From Labrenzia sp. PHM005 (GTDB taxonomy: Bacteria > Pseudomonadota > Alphaproteobacteria > Rhizobiales > Stappiaceae), in assembly GCF_006517275.1 (NCBI RefSeq), contig NZ_CP041191.1, positions 4,087,001 through 4,151,000 of the forward strand: a stretch of 64,000 nt of DNA, given 5' to 3'. This document shows positions 42,001 to 51,873 of the stretch, in pieces (within the stretch, counting starts at the first letter, position 1; every line of letters starts with the position of its first letter). Under the pieces are notes generated by a model. The model searched no databases. It worked only from the letters and a program-made list of their open reading frames with translations, and was not told the DNA's origin. Both the position numbers and the translations under genes were made by a program.

Positions 42001-45000
42001 GACCTTCACGGTGGCCGTCTCCGACGTCAACGAGAGCGACGTCTCGGCCACGACTGACACAGACGCCTCCGACAACACAATTGCCGAAGATGCCAGCGAA
42101 GGCACCACGGTTGGCATCACCGCCAGCGCAACCGATGACGATGCTACTGATACAGTGAGCTACGCCGTTGACGATGGCCGGTTCACCGTCGATGCGGACG
42201 GCACGGTTCGCGTGGCAGCAGGCGCTGCCTTTGACGCGGAAACCGAAGGTTCCATCGACATCACGGTCACCTCGACCTCCACCGATGGCACCACGTCCCA
42301 GGAAACGTTTACGGTCTCTGTCTCGGATGTAAACGAAGCTGATGTCTCTGCCACGACTGATACAGATGCCTCGGACAACACAATTGCCGAGGACGCTTCT
42401 GAAGGCACCGCGGTTGGTATTACCGCCAGCGCGACCGATGACGATGCCACAGACACCGTCTCCTATTCGGTCGACGATGGCCGCTTCACCGTCGATGCGG
42501 ATGGTACGGTGCGCGTGGCGGCCGGCGCGGCCTTTGACGCGGAGACCGAAGGCTCCATCGACATCACCGTCACCTCGACCTCCACCGATGGCACGACCTC
42601 GAGCGAGACGTTTACGGTTGCCGTCTCGGATGTGAACGAGAGCGATATCTCGGCCACAACTGATACAGACGCTGCTGACAACACCATTGCCGAAGATGCT
42701 TCTGAAGGCACAGCAGTCGGCATCACCGCTAGCGCCACAGACGACGATGTCACCGACACCGTCTCCTATGCAGTCGATGACGGCCGCTTCATTGTCGATG
42801 CGGACGGCACGGTCCGCGTGGCAGCAGGCGCGGCCTTTGACGCGGAAACTGAAGGTTCCATCGATATCACGGTGACGTCCACCTCCACCGATGGCACCAC
42901 GTCCCAGGAAACCTTCACCGTTGCTGTCTCGGATGTGAACGAGAGCGATATCTCGGCCACAACTGATACAGACGCTGCTGACAACACCATTGCCGAAGAT
43001 GCTTCTGAAGGCACAGCAGTCGGCATCACCGCTAGCGCGACCGATGACGATGTGACTGACACCGTCTCCTATGCAGTCGATGACGGCCGCTTCACTGTCG
43101 ATGCCGACGGAACGGTCCGCGTGGCGGCCGGTGCTGCCTTTGATGCAGAGACCGAATCTTCTATCGATGTTACTGTCACTTCCACATCCACTGATGGGTC
43201 GACGTCCAACGAGACCTTTACTATTCAGGTAGCTGACGTCAACGAGTCTGGCGTCTCTGCGACCACCGATACGGACGCCGCTGACAACACCGTCGCCGAA
43301 GATGCGAGCGAAGGCACGGCCGTTGGCATCACCGCCTCTGCCACAGACGACGATGTCACCGACACCGTCTCTTATTCTGTTGACGATGGCCGCTTTACCG
43401 TCGATGCGGACGGCACGGTCCGCGTTGCCTCTGGTGCAGCGTTTGACGCGGAAACCGAAGGCTCCATCGACATCACCGTGACCTCGACATCAACCGATGG
43501 CACGACATCGCAGGAGACCTTCACGGTGGCCGTCTCCGACGTCAACGAGAGCGACGTCTCGGCCACGACTGACACAGACGCCTCCGACAACACAATTGCC
43601 GAAGATGCCAGCGAAGGCACCACGGTTGGCATCACCGCCAGCGCAACCGATGACGATGCTACTGATACAGTGAGCTACGCCGTTGACGATGGCCGCTTCA
43701 CTGTCGATGCGGATGGTACGGTCCGCGTGGCGGCCGGCGCGGCCTTTGACGCGGAAACCGAAGGTTCTATAGACATCACCGTGACGTCCACCTCCACCGA
43801 TGGCACCACGTCGCAGGAGACCTTCACGGTGGCCGTCTCCGACGTCAACGAGAGCGACGTCTCGGCCACGACTGACACAGACGCCTCCGACAACACAATT
43901 GCCGAAGATGCCAGCGAAGGCACCACGGTTGGCATCACCGCCAGCGCAACCGATGACGATGCTACTGATACAGTGAGCTACGCCGTTGACGATGGCCGGT
44001 TCACCGTCGATGCGGACGGCACGGTTCGCGTGGCAGCAGGCGCTGCCTTTGACGCGGAAACCGAAGGTTCCATCGACATCACCGTGACGTCGACCTCGAC
44101 CGATGGCACGACATCGCAGGAGACCTTCACCGTCGCCGTCTCGGATGTGAACGAAAGCGATGTCTCGGCCACGACCGATACAGACGCTTCGGATAATACG
44201 ATTGCCGAGGACGCTTCTGAAGGCACCGCCGTTGGCATCACAGCATCGGCCACAGACGATGATGTGACTGACACCGTTTCCTACGCTGTCGATGATGGCC
44301 GCTTTACTGTCGATGCGGACGGCACGGTGCGCGTGGCGGCCGGCGCGGCCTTTGACGCGGAAACCGAAGGCTCCATCGATATCACCGTGACCTCGACCTC
44401 CACCGATGGCACGACATCGCAGGAGACCTTCACCGTCGCTGTTTCCGATGTGAACGAATCTGACGTCTCCGCAACGGCCGATACAGATGCGTCTGACAAT
44501 ACGATTGCAGAGGATGCGTCTGAAGGCACAGCTGTGGGCATCACAGCATCCGCCACTGATGACGATGCCACAGACACAGTCTCCTATTCCGTCGATGATG
44601 GCCGCTTTACCGTCGATGCGGACGGCACGGTTCGGGTCGCCGCCGGAGCTGCCTTTGACGCGGAAACCGAAGGCTCCATCGACATCACCGTGACTTCAAC
44701 CTCCACCGATGGCACCACGTCACAGGAAACCTTCACCGTTGCTGTCTCGGATGTGAACGAGAGCGATATCTCGGCCACAACTGATACAGACGCTGCTGAC
44801 AACACCATTGCCGAAGATGCTTCTGAAGGCACAGCAGTCGGCATCACCGCTAGCGCGACCGATGACGATGTGACTGACACCGTTTCCTACGCTGTCGATG
44901 ATGGCCGCTTTACTGTCGATGCGGACGGCACAGTTCGCGTTGCCTCTGGTGCAGCGTTTGACGCCGAAACTGAAGGCTCCATCGACATCACCGTGACGTC

Positions 45001-48000
45001 GACCTCGACCGATGGCACGACATCGCAGGAGACCTTCACCGTCGCCGTCTCGGATGTGAACGAAAGCGATGTCTCGGCCACGACCGATACAGACGCTTCG
45101 GATAATACGATTGCCGAGGACGCTTCTGAAGGCACCGCCGTTGGCATCACAGCATCGGCCACAGACGATGATGTGACTGACACCGTTTCCTACGCTGTCG
45201 ATGATGGCCGCTTTACGGTCGATGCGGATGGCACAGTTCGTGTTGCCTCTGGTGCAGCGTTTGACGCCGAAACTGAAGGCTCCATCGACATCACCGTGAC
45301 GTCGACCTCGACCGATGGCACGACATCGCAGGAGACCTTCACCGTCGCCGTCTCGGATGTGAACGAAAGCGATGTCTCGGCCACGACCGATACAGACGCT
45401 TCGGATAATACGATTGCCGAGGACGCTTCTGAAGGCACCGCCGTTGGCATCACAGCATCGGCCACAGACGATGATGTGACTGACACCGTTTCCTACGCTG
45501 TCGATGATGGCCGCTTTACTGTCGATGCGGACGGCACGGTGCGCGTGGCAGCAGGCGCGGCCTTTGACGCGGAAACCGAAGGCTCCATCGACATCACCGT
45601 CACCTCGACCTCCACCGATGGCACGACATCGCAGGAAACCTTCACCGTCGCCGTCTCTGATGTGAACGAGAGCGACGTCTCGGCCACGACTGACACAGAC
45701 ACCTCCGACAACACAATTGCCGAGGACGCTTCTGAAGGCACCGCCGTTGGCATCACAGCATCGGCCACAGACGATGATGTGACTGACACCGTTTCCTACG
45801 CTGTTGACGACGGCCGCTTTACGGTCGATGCGGACGGCACGGTGCGCGTGGCAGCAGGCGCGGCCTTTGACGCGGAAACCGAAGGCTCCATCGACATCAC
45901 CGTCACCTCGACCTCCACCGATGGCACGACATCGCAGGAAACCTTCACCGTCGCCGTCTCTGATGTGAACGAGAGCGATATCTCGGCAACGACCGACACA
46001 GACACCTCCGACAACACAATTGCCGAGGACGCTTCTGAAGGCACCGCGGTTGGTATTACCGCCAGCGCGACCGATGACGATGCCACAGACACCGTCTCCT
46101 ATTCGGTCGACGATGGCCGCTTTACCGTCGATGCGGACGGCACGGTCCGCGTTGCCTCTGGTGCAGCGTTTGACGCGGAAACCGAAGGTTCCATCGACAT
46201 CACCGTGACCTCGACATCAACCGATGGCACCACGTCCCAGGAAACCTTCACCGTTGCCGTTTCTGACGTCAATGAGAGCGATGTCTCGGCAACGACCGAC
46301 ACAGACGCCTCCGACAACACCATCGCGGAAGATGCGAGCGAAGGCACCGCTGTTGGCATCACAGCATCCGCCACTGATGACGATGCCACAGACACAGTCT
46401 CCTATTCCGTCGATGATGGCCGCTTTACCGTCGATGCGGACGGCACGGTCCGCGTTGCCTCTGGTGCAGCGTTTGACGCGGAAACCGAAGGCTCCATCGA
46501 TATCACCGTGACCTCGACATCAACCGATGGCACGACCTCCCAAGAAACGTTTACGGTTGCTGTCTCGGATGTGAACGAGAGCGATGTCTCCGCCACGACC
46601 GACACAGACGCCTCTGACAACACCATTGCCGAAGATGTCAGCGAAGGCACCGCCGTTGGCATCACAGCATCGGCCACAGACGATGATGTGACTGACACCG
46701 TTTCCTACGCTGTCGATGATGGCCGCTTTACTGTCGATGCGGACGGCACAGTTCGCGTTGCCTCTGGTGCAGCGTTTGACGCCGAAACTGAAGGCTCCAT
46801 CGACATCACCGTGACGTCGACCTCGACCGATGGCACGACATCGCAGGAGACCTTCACCGTCGCCGTCTCGGATGTGAACGAAAGCGATGTCTCGGCCACG
46901 ACCGATACAGACGCTTCGGATAATACGATTGCCGAGGACGCTTCTGAAGGCACCGCCGTTGGCATCACAGCATCGGCCACAGACGATGATGTGACTGACA
47001 CCGTTTCCTACGCTGTCGATGATGGCCGCTTTACTGTCGATGCGGACGGCACAGTTCGTGTTGCCTCTGGTGCAGCGTTTGACGCCGAAACTGAAGGCTC
47101 CATCGACATCACCGTGACGTCGACCTCGACCGATGGCACGACATCGCAGGAGACCTTCACCGTCGCCGTCTCGGATGTGAACGAAAGCGATGTCTCGGCC
47201 ACGACCGATACAGACGCTTCGGATAATACGATTGCCGAGGACGCTTCTGAAGGCACCGCCGTTGGCATCACAGCATCGGCCACAGACGATGATGTGACTG
47301 ACACCGTTTCCTACGCTGTCGATGATGGCCGCTTTACTGTCGATGCGGACGGCACGGTGCGCGTGGCAGCAGGCGCGGCCTTTGACGCGGAAACCGAAGG
47401 CTCCATCGACATCACCGTCACCTCGACCTCCACCGATGGCACGACATCGCAGGAAACCTTCACCGTCGCCGTCTCTGATGTGAACGAGAGCGATATCTCG
47501 GCCACGACTGACACAGACACCTCCGACAACACAATTGCCGAGGACGCTTCTGAAGGCACCGCCGTTGGCATCACAGCATCGGCCACAGACGATGATGTGA
47601 CTGACACCGTTTCCTACGCTGTCGATGATGGCCGCTTTACTGTCGATGCGGACGGCACAGTTCGCGTTGCCTCTGGTGCAGCGTTTGACGCCGAAACTGA
47701 AGGCTCCATCGACATCACCGTGACGTCGACCTCGACCGATGGCACGACATCGCAGGAGACCTTCACCGTCGCCGTCTCGGATGTGAACGAAAGCGATGTC
47801 TCGGCCACGACCGATACAGACGCTTCGGATAATACGATTGCCGAGGACGCTTCTGAAGGCACCGCCGTTGGCATCACAGCATCGGCCACAGACGATGATG
47901 TGACTGACACCGTTTCCTACGCTGTCGATGATGGCCGCTTTACTGTCGATGCGGACGGCACAGTTCGCGTTGCCTCTGGTGCAGCGTTTGACGCCGAAAC

Positions 48001-51000
48001 TGAAGGCTCCATCGACATCACCGTGACGTCGACCTCGACCGATGGCACGACATCGCAGGAGACCTTCACCGTCGCCGTCTCGGATGTGAACGAAAGCGAT
48101 GTCTCGGCCACGACCGATACAGACGCTTCGGATAATACGATTGCCGAGGACGCTTCTGAAGGCACCGCCGTTGGCATCACAGCATCGGCCACAGACGATG
48201 ATGTGACTGACACCGTTTCCTACGCTGTCGATGATGGCCGCTTTACTGTCGATGCGGACGGCACGGTGCGCGTGGCAGCAGGCGCGGCCTTTGACGCGGA
48301 AACCGAAGGCTCCATCGATATCACCGTGACCTCGACATCAACCGATGGCACGACATCGCAGGAGACCTTCACCGTCGCTGTTTCCGATGTGAACGAATCT
48401 GACGTCTCCGCAACGGCCGATACAGATGCGTCTGACAATACGATTGCAGAGGATGCGTCTGAAGGCACAGCTGTGGGCATCACAGCATCCGCCACTGATG
48501 ACGATGCCACAGACACAGTCTCCTATTCCGTCGATGATGGCCGCTTTACCGTCGATGCGGACGGCACGGTTCGGGTCGCCGCCGGAGCTGCCTTTGACGC
48601 GGAAACCGAAGGCTCCATCGACATCACCGTGACTTCAACCTCCACCGATGGCACCACGTCACAGGAAACGTTTACGGTTGCTGTCTCCGATGTCGACGAA
48701 TTCGATGTTGGTGCCGTCACCGACACCGATGCGACGGCAAACACGATCGCGGAAGACGCTTCAGCCGGAGCAACCGTCGGTGTCACCGCCTTCGCAGAAG
48801 ATACCGATGCCGACGATACAGTTAGCTATACCGTCGACGACAATCGCTTCGAGGTCGCGGCCGATGGGACTGTGACGGTCGCGTCCGGTGCGACGTTTGA
48901 CGCCGAAACCGAAGGTTCCATCGACTTCACTGTAACGGCCACTTCGACCGACGGCTCAACGAGCCAAGAAACCTTCACGGTCGACGTCTCCGACGTCAAT
49001 GAAGAGGCAGTTTCTGCCGTTACCGACGCGGATGCTTCGGCCAACAGTGTTGATGAAGACGCAGCAGCCGGTACAACCGTCGGCGTGACAGCGATTGCCA
49101 CAGACAGCGACAGTACCGACGAGGTTTCCTATTCTATCGACGACAACCGGTTTGAAGTCGCAGCAGATGGGACTGTAACCGTTGCAGAAGGCGCGAGCTT
49201 TGACGCTGAAACCGAAGGTTCCATCGACATTACGGTAACGGCCACATCAACAGACGGATCGACATCTCAGGAAACCTTTTCGGTCGGCGTGAACGATGTC
49301 AACGAAGCGTCTGTCGGCGCCACAACCGATGCCGATGCCGCCGCGAATACTGTTGCCGAAGATGCCGCAATCGGCACCGAAGTCGGCATTACAGCGCAAG
49401 CAGAAGACAGCGATGTCAGTGACGATGTGACCTACAATCTGTCTGATGATGCTGGCGGTAAATTCGCGATTGATGCTGATACTGGTGTCGTGACGGTTGC
49501 GGGCGATCTCGACTACGAGACCGCGACAAGTCACACCATTGAAGTGACCGCGACCAGCTCGGATGGATCCACGTCCACGCAGAATTTCACTGTCAATGTG
49601 TCCGATACGGCTGATGAGACGCCGACTGACATGACCTTTACCGGCAATGAAAATCTGAGGATCGAAAATGGCACGATCAGCGCCGGCAGTGTCGTTGCTG
49701 AAGTGGCCACTGTCGCGGATGCCGATGCCGGTGACACCTTCACCTATTCTCTAACAGACACAGCTGACGGCAAATTCGCGATTGATTCAAGCTCCGGCGA
49801 AATCACTCTTGTCAGCGACCACGACGCATCGACTGCCTACAACGACACCGTGACGGTTCAGGTCACAGATTCTGGCGGCAATTCCTACTCCGAAGATGTC
49901 GGGATTTATCTGGGTACAGATGACGCTGATACGCTGACCGGCACCGGTCTGACCGACATCATGTATGGCTTTGACGGCAGCGACACGCTGGATGGCGGCG
50001 CCGGTGACGATGCACTTTATGCAGCCGATGACGATTATGAAACCATTGGCGCCAGCGGCGAAGTCAGCAACAGCTATTCGCTGATAAAACTGGGGAACAT
50101 GACGGACATCGACCCAGATGAATCCAACAGCTCATCGGAAAACTCTGCAGATCTTCTGGGCTCCTATGGCACCTCCGACGAACCCTTGTATACGCAAATC
50201 GTTGATGCCACAGCAAACAACACCAATGGCGATTCCATTCTTCAGGACGACGACAACAGCGCATCGGACGATGACGATGATGAGCTTGACGATGATGAGG
50301 CTCCCAGCTCTTCTGCAGAAACCTTCACGATTGGTGGTTCTGATTATGGGCTAGATTCAGTTCAAGGGTATGACGCAACTGTTACCTTTACAGACGGGAC
50401 AACCGGCACATTTACAGCCGTGGTTGTCCAGTTGGACAATGGTGACGTTTATTTGGCGCCGGAGTACGCCTCCAATGACGACGCCACCCTTCTCACCAGC
50501 GGACCTATTCAGGGCATTTCGCTTGATACTGTCTTGGGTGATTACAGCCTTTATGCAAACCGTCTGGACACGGATTATGTCACGACTGAAGGCGATACGC
50601 TGATTGGCGGTGAGGGCAATGACACGCTCGTCGGCTCCATTGGTGATGACACACTGGATGGCGGTGACGGTAACGACACTTTGACCGGCGGAGACGGCAC
50701 CAACACGCTGACCGGCGGTGATGGTGACGACACCTTCATCGGCGGCGCAGGCGTCGATGCGATCGACGGTGGCGCCGGCACAGACCATATTGACTACTCC
50801 AACTCCACGGAAGCGGTCCATCTGGCGATGCAGGACACAGATTCGTCCGGTATTGATGGCGAATACACGAACACCTCCGCCGGTGGCTTTTCTGGAGATG
50901 CAGCTGGCGACAGCTATTCAAACCTCGAAGAAGTCACCACCACGGACTTTGATGACAAGGTCTATGGCGGCGACACCGATATGACCTTCAACCTCGGCGA

Positions 51001-51532
51001 CGGCAACGATGTTTTTGACACAGGCACGAATGCTGCGGTCGACACTGTCAACGCCGGAGCTGGTGACGACACGTTGTGGACCGGCGACGGCGCTGATGTG
51101 ATTGATGGTGGTGCCGGGGCAGACCGGATCTACGGTGAAGCCGGCAATGACACGATCGATGGTGGTACGGGCAACGATTTGATCTTAGGCCAGTCGGGTG
51201 ACGATACCATTACGGGTGGCACCGGCGACGATACGCTTTTAGGCGGCGACGGTTCTGATCTTTTCATGCATGGTCTGGGCGATGGCAATGACACCATTTC
51301 CGGCGGCACCGGCGGTGGCTGGACTGACGTTATCGAAATGAGCGGCAGTGATTCCGGTGGCGCTGTCGGCGACTATGGCACGGATTGGACAGAAACGATC
51401 TCCACTGGCTCGGTTGATGCGACTGACACAGAAAACCAAAGCCTCGACTTGTCGGATGACGCGGCCGGTGCTGTCGACTTCTCAGACTCGTCGCAAGTCA
51501 ACTTCACCGATGTCGAAGAGATCCGCTGGTAG
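39017..51532 (+). CDS. giant repetitive cadherin-like RTX adhesin
   Basis: A protein of about 4,171 residues from the ATG at 39017; a TTG at 38975 would add 14. The N-terminal 220 residues are Ser/Gly/Ala-rich without a signal peptide. About four diverged cadherin-like repeats follow, then 26 near-identical 101-residue repeats ending DVNES, then about four more diverged repeats. Each is Asp-rich (TDTDASDNT, DDGRFTVDADGTV), as in Ca-binding cadherin and LapA-type repeats. An acidic spacer with DDDDDELDDDE follows. RTX nonapeptides (GGDGNDTLTGGDG and similar, about 50580-51330) bind Ca outside the cell. The last 80 residues should hold the uncleaved type I secretion signal. The likely role is surface attachment or biofilm formation. 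Confidence 0.92.
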   Translation: MATEAETRKPAQKDNSSSGGESQTTLSSDNYLNSGFLDTRDPKLDKAHDYHLEQDLGETMEQVNANLHLGTDDDAKDYTAFVKDGTSDVSGQAVVDPLASAAASEAFGVDAGQSGGQSFTVDENSSFAGSGPSPSSGGGQDQTTQGGTTSRSRLVSESGSDPAQNTDAGSDGGASAFPAASAALPDAESDAAAGPVASELQDVVDADTAVNSVGEDAGIGDATGIQAFADVADGASVTYSLIDDAGGLFTIDPVTGIVSVAGELDAETAGSHTIEVLVTASDGATETQTFTIVLQDVNEFGITDVADTDGAVDGFLEDAEGGTYTGITVEASDNDASDSVTYSVSDSRFEIDENGVVTIKDGASFDADTEPSVSLTVTATSTDGSTSSQTFTLTIADVDEFDVGAVTDVDGSVNQISEFAEAGDIVGITAFASDEDVSATVSYSVDDPRFTIDADGTVRVAEGASFDAETEGAISLSITATSSDGSTSSKTFSVKVSDENEFGVSATTDLDASANTIAEDAGAGTTVGIKVTATDNDATDTVSYSVDDGRFEVAADGTVTVADGASFDAETESSIDVTVTSTSTDGSTSNQTFTIDVTDVNESDVSATTDTDASDNTIAEDASEGTAVGITASATDDDVTDTVSYAVDDGRFTVDADGTVRVAAGAAFDAETEGSIDITVTSTSTDGTTSQETFTVAVSDVNESDVSATTDTDASDNTIAEDASEGTAVGITASATDDDVTDTVSYSVDDGRFTVDADGTVRVAAGAAFDAETEGSIDITVTSTSTDGTTSQETFTVAVSDVNESDVSATTDTDASDNTIAEDASEGTAVGITASATDDDATDTVSYSVDDGRFTVDADGTVRVASGAAFDAETEGSIDITVTSTSTDGTTSQETFTVAVSDVNESDVSATTDTDAADNTLAEDASEGTAVGITASATDDDATDTVSYSVDDGRFTVDADGTVRVAAGAAFDAETEGSIDITVTSTSTDGTTSQETFTVAVSDVNESDVSATTDTDASDNTIAEDASEGTTVGITASATDDDATDTVSYAVDDGRFTVDADGTVRVAAGAAFDAETEGSIDITVTSTSTDGTTSQETFTVSVSDVNEADVSATTDTDASDNTIAEDASEGTAVGITASATDDDATDTVSYSVDDGRFTVDADGTVRVAAGAAFDAETEGSIDITVTSTSTDGTTSSETFTVAVSDVNESDISATTDTDAADNTIAEDASEGTAVGITASATDDDVTDTVSYAVDDGRFIVDADGTVRVAAGAAFDAETEGSIDITVTSTSTDGTTSQETFTVAVSDVNESDISATTDTDAADNTIAEDASEGTAVGITASATDDDVTDTVSYAVDDGRFTVDADGTVRVAAGAAFDAETESSIDVTVTSTSTDGSTSNETFTIQVADVNESGVSATTDTDAADNTVAEDASEGTAVGITASATDDDVTDTVSYSVDDGRFTVDADGTVRVASGAAFDAETEGSIDITVTSTSTDGTTSQETFTVAVSDVNESDVSATTDTDASDNTIAEDASEGTTVGITASATDDDATDTVSYAVDDGRFTVDADGTVRVAAGAAFDAETEGSIDITVTSTSTDGTTSQETFTVAVSDVNESDVSATTDTDASDNTIAEDASEGTTVGITASATDDDATDTVSYAVDDGRFTVDADGTVRVAAGAAFDAETEGSIDITVTSTSTDGTTSQETFTVAVSDVNESDVSATTDTDASDNTIAEDASEGTAVGITASATDDDVTDTVSYAVDDGRFTVDADGTVRVAAGAAFDAETEGSIDITVTSTSTDGTTSQETFTVAVSDVNESDVSATADTDASDNTIAEDASEGTAVGITASATDDDATDTVSYSVDDGRFTVDADGTVRVAAGAAFDAETEGSIDITVTSTSTDGTTSQETFTVAVSDVNESDISATTDTDAADNTIAEDASEGTAVGITASATDDDVTDTVSYAVDDGRFTVDADGTVRVASGAAFDAETEGSIDITVTSTSTDGTTSQETFTVAVSDVNESDVSATTDTDASDNTIAEDASEGTAVGITASATDDDVTDTVSYAVDDGRFTVDADGTVRVASGAAFDAETEGSIDITVTSTSTDGTTSQETFTVAVSDVNESDVSATTDTDASDNTIAEDASEGTAVGITASATDDDVTDTVSYAVDDGRFTVDADGTVRVAAGAAFDAETEGSIDITVTSTSTDGTTSQETFTVAVSDVNESDVSATTDTDTSDNTIAEDASEGTAVGITASATDDDVTDTVSYAVDDGRFTVDADGTVRVAAGAAFDAETEGSIDITVTSTSTDGTTSQETFTVAVSDVNESDISATTDTDTSDNTIAEDASEGTAVGITASATDDDATDTVSYSVDDGRFTVDADGTVRVASGAAFDAETEGSIDITVTSTSTDGTTSQETFTVAVSDVNESDVSATTDTDASDNTIAEDASEGTAVGITASATDDDATDTVSYSVDDGRFTVDADGTVRVASGAAFDAETEGSIDITVTSTSTDGTTSQETFTVAVSDVNESDVSATTDTDASDNTIAEDVSEGTAVGITASATDDDVTDTVSYAVDDGRFTVDADGTVRVASGAAFDAETEGSIDITVTSTSTDGTTSQETFTVAVSDVNESDVSATTDTDASDNTIAEDASEGTAVGITASATDDDVTDTVSYAVDDGRFTVDADGTVRVASGAAFDAETEGSIDITVTSTSTDGTTSQETFTVAVSDVNESDVSATTDTDASDNTIAEDASEGTAVGITASATDDDVTDTVSYAVDDGRFTVDADGTVRVAAGAAFDAETEGSIDITVTSTSTDGTTSQETFTVAVSDVNESDISATTDTDTSDNTIAEDASEGTAVGITASATDDDVTDTVSYAVDDGRFTVDADGTVRVASGAAFDAETEGSIDITVTSTSTDGTTSQETFTVAVSDVNESDVSATTDTDASDNTIAEDASEGTAVGITASATDDDVTDTVSYAVDDGRFTVDADGTVRVASGAAFDAETEGSIDITVTSTSTDGTTSQETFTVAVSDVNESDVSATTDTDASDNTIAEDASEGTAVGITASATDDDVTDTVSYAVDDGRFTVDADGTVRVAAGAAFDAETEGSIDITVTSTSTDGTTSQETFTVAVSDVNESDVSATADTDASDNTIAEDASEGTAVGITASATDDDATDTVSYSVDDGRFTVDADGTVRVAAGAAFDAETEGSIDITVTSTSTDGTTSQETFTVAVSDVDEFDVGAVTDTDATANTIAEDASAGATVGVTAFAEDTDADDTVSYTVDDNRFEVAADGTVTVASGATFDAETEGSIDFTVTATSTDGSTSQETFTVDVSDVNEEAVSAVTDADASANSVDEDAAAGTTVGVTAIATDSDSTDEVSYSIDDNRFEVAADGTVTVAEGASFDAETEGSIDITVTATSTDGSTSQETFSVGVNDVNEASVGATTDADAAANTVAEDAAIGTEVGITAQAEDSDVSDDVTYNLSDDAGGKFAIDADTGVVTVAGDLDYETATSHTIEVTATSSDGSTSTQNFTVNVSDTADETPTDMTFTGNENLRIENGTISAGSVVAEVATVADADAGDTFTYSLTDTADGKFAIDSSSGEITLVSDHDASTAYNDTVTVQVTDSGGNSYSEDVGIYLGTDDADTLTGTGLTDIMYGFDGSDTLDGGAGDDALYAADDDYETIGASGEVSNSYSLIKLGNMTDIDPDESNSSSENSADLLGSYGTSDEPLYTQIVDATANNTNGDSILQDDDNSASDDDDDELDDDEAPSSSAETFTIGGSDYGLDSVQGYDATVTFTDGTTGTFTAVVVQLDNGDVYLAPEYASNDDATLLTSGPIQGISLDTVLGDYSLYANRLDTDYVTTEGDTLIGGEGNDTLVGSIGDDTLDGGDGNDTLTGGDGTNTLTGGDGDDTFIGGAGVDAIDGGAGTDHIDYSNSTEAVHLAMQDTDSSGIDGEYTNTSAGGFSGDAAGDSYSNLEEVTTTDFDDKVYGGDTDMTFNLGDGNDVFDTGTNAAVDTVNAGAGDDTLWTGDGADVIDGGAGADRIYGEAGNDTIDGGTGNDLILGQSGDDTITGGTGDDTLLGGDGSDLFMHGLGDGNDTISGGTGGGWTDVIEMSGSDSGGAVGDYGTDWTETISTGSVDATDTENQSLDLSDDAAGAVDFSDSSQVNFTDVEEIRW
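40826..48703 (+). repeat. 26 exact-length tandem 303-bp units
   Basis: Units start at GAC of DVSA (40826) and recur every 303 bases without any length change until 48704, giving 7,878 bases = 26 x 303. Units differ by scattered substitutions, including synonymous ones, and by a few residue choices (ASDNT/AADNT/TSDNT, SYAV/SYSV, VAAGAA/VASGAA). Flanking diverged repeats lie outside this range. Confidence 0.93.
50587..51330 (+). repeat. RTX nonapeptide repeats
   Basis: Blocks of GGxGxDxLx-type repeats encoded at about 50600-50780 and 51050-51320, separated by a non-RTX insert. They form Ca-binding beta-rolls that drive folding after type I secretion. Confidence 0.85.
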
Positions 51533-51561
51533 CTGATGTCACCGGACAGCGGGAACTAACG

Positions 51562-51592
51562 AAAAGCCCCTCCAAAAGGTGGGGCTTTTTAT
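51562..51592 (+). terminator. rho-independent terminator after adhesin gene
   Basis: AAAGCCCC (51563-51570) pairs with GGGGCTTT (51581-51588), followed by TTATT. The inverted form could also serve the minus-strand hlyD gene, though that gene ends 280 bases away. Confidence 0.85.
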
Positions 51593-51873
51593 TGTTCAAA
51601 ACTGACTGGTAAGGCGCGTGCCGTTTTACAGCAGAAAGTTGGTCAAACTATTTCCGTACCTGCAGGTGTTTAGAGCAATTCCCACGATAATATCGCGCGC
51701 GATAAGAGCGCGTAGAATGGCCTAATTAGTTATCGGACCTCGATGACTTACAGATATCGAGCGTTTAATAAAGCAGCAGATTACTAGAAAGATTAGGCGG
51801 CCGATTCGGTGCACATATGAACGGGCTGCACTATGATGCGCGTATGGTTTCAGACAGTTTTGGCTCCAAGAAA
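51593..51873. other. intergenic stretch between adhesin and hlyD ends
   Basis: No gene. It holds a perfect 14-bp palindrome TATCGCGCGCGATA at 51691-51704 of unknown meaning. Confidence 0.4.

Noticed and set aside
40826..48703. Regular repeats that might suggest a CRISPR array
   Set aside because: The 303-bp units are in frame within one long gene with no unique spacers; they encode cadherin-like domains.
40948..48819. A ladder of antisense open frames of about 98 codons, one per 303-bp unit, on the minus strand of the adhesin gene
   Set aside because: They are shadows of the repeated coding sequence. They recur with the same period, have no ribosome binding sites and encode low-complexity Ser/Val/Ala strings.
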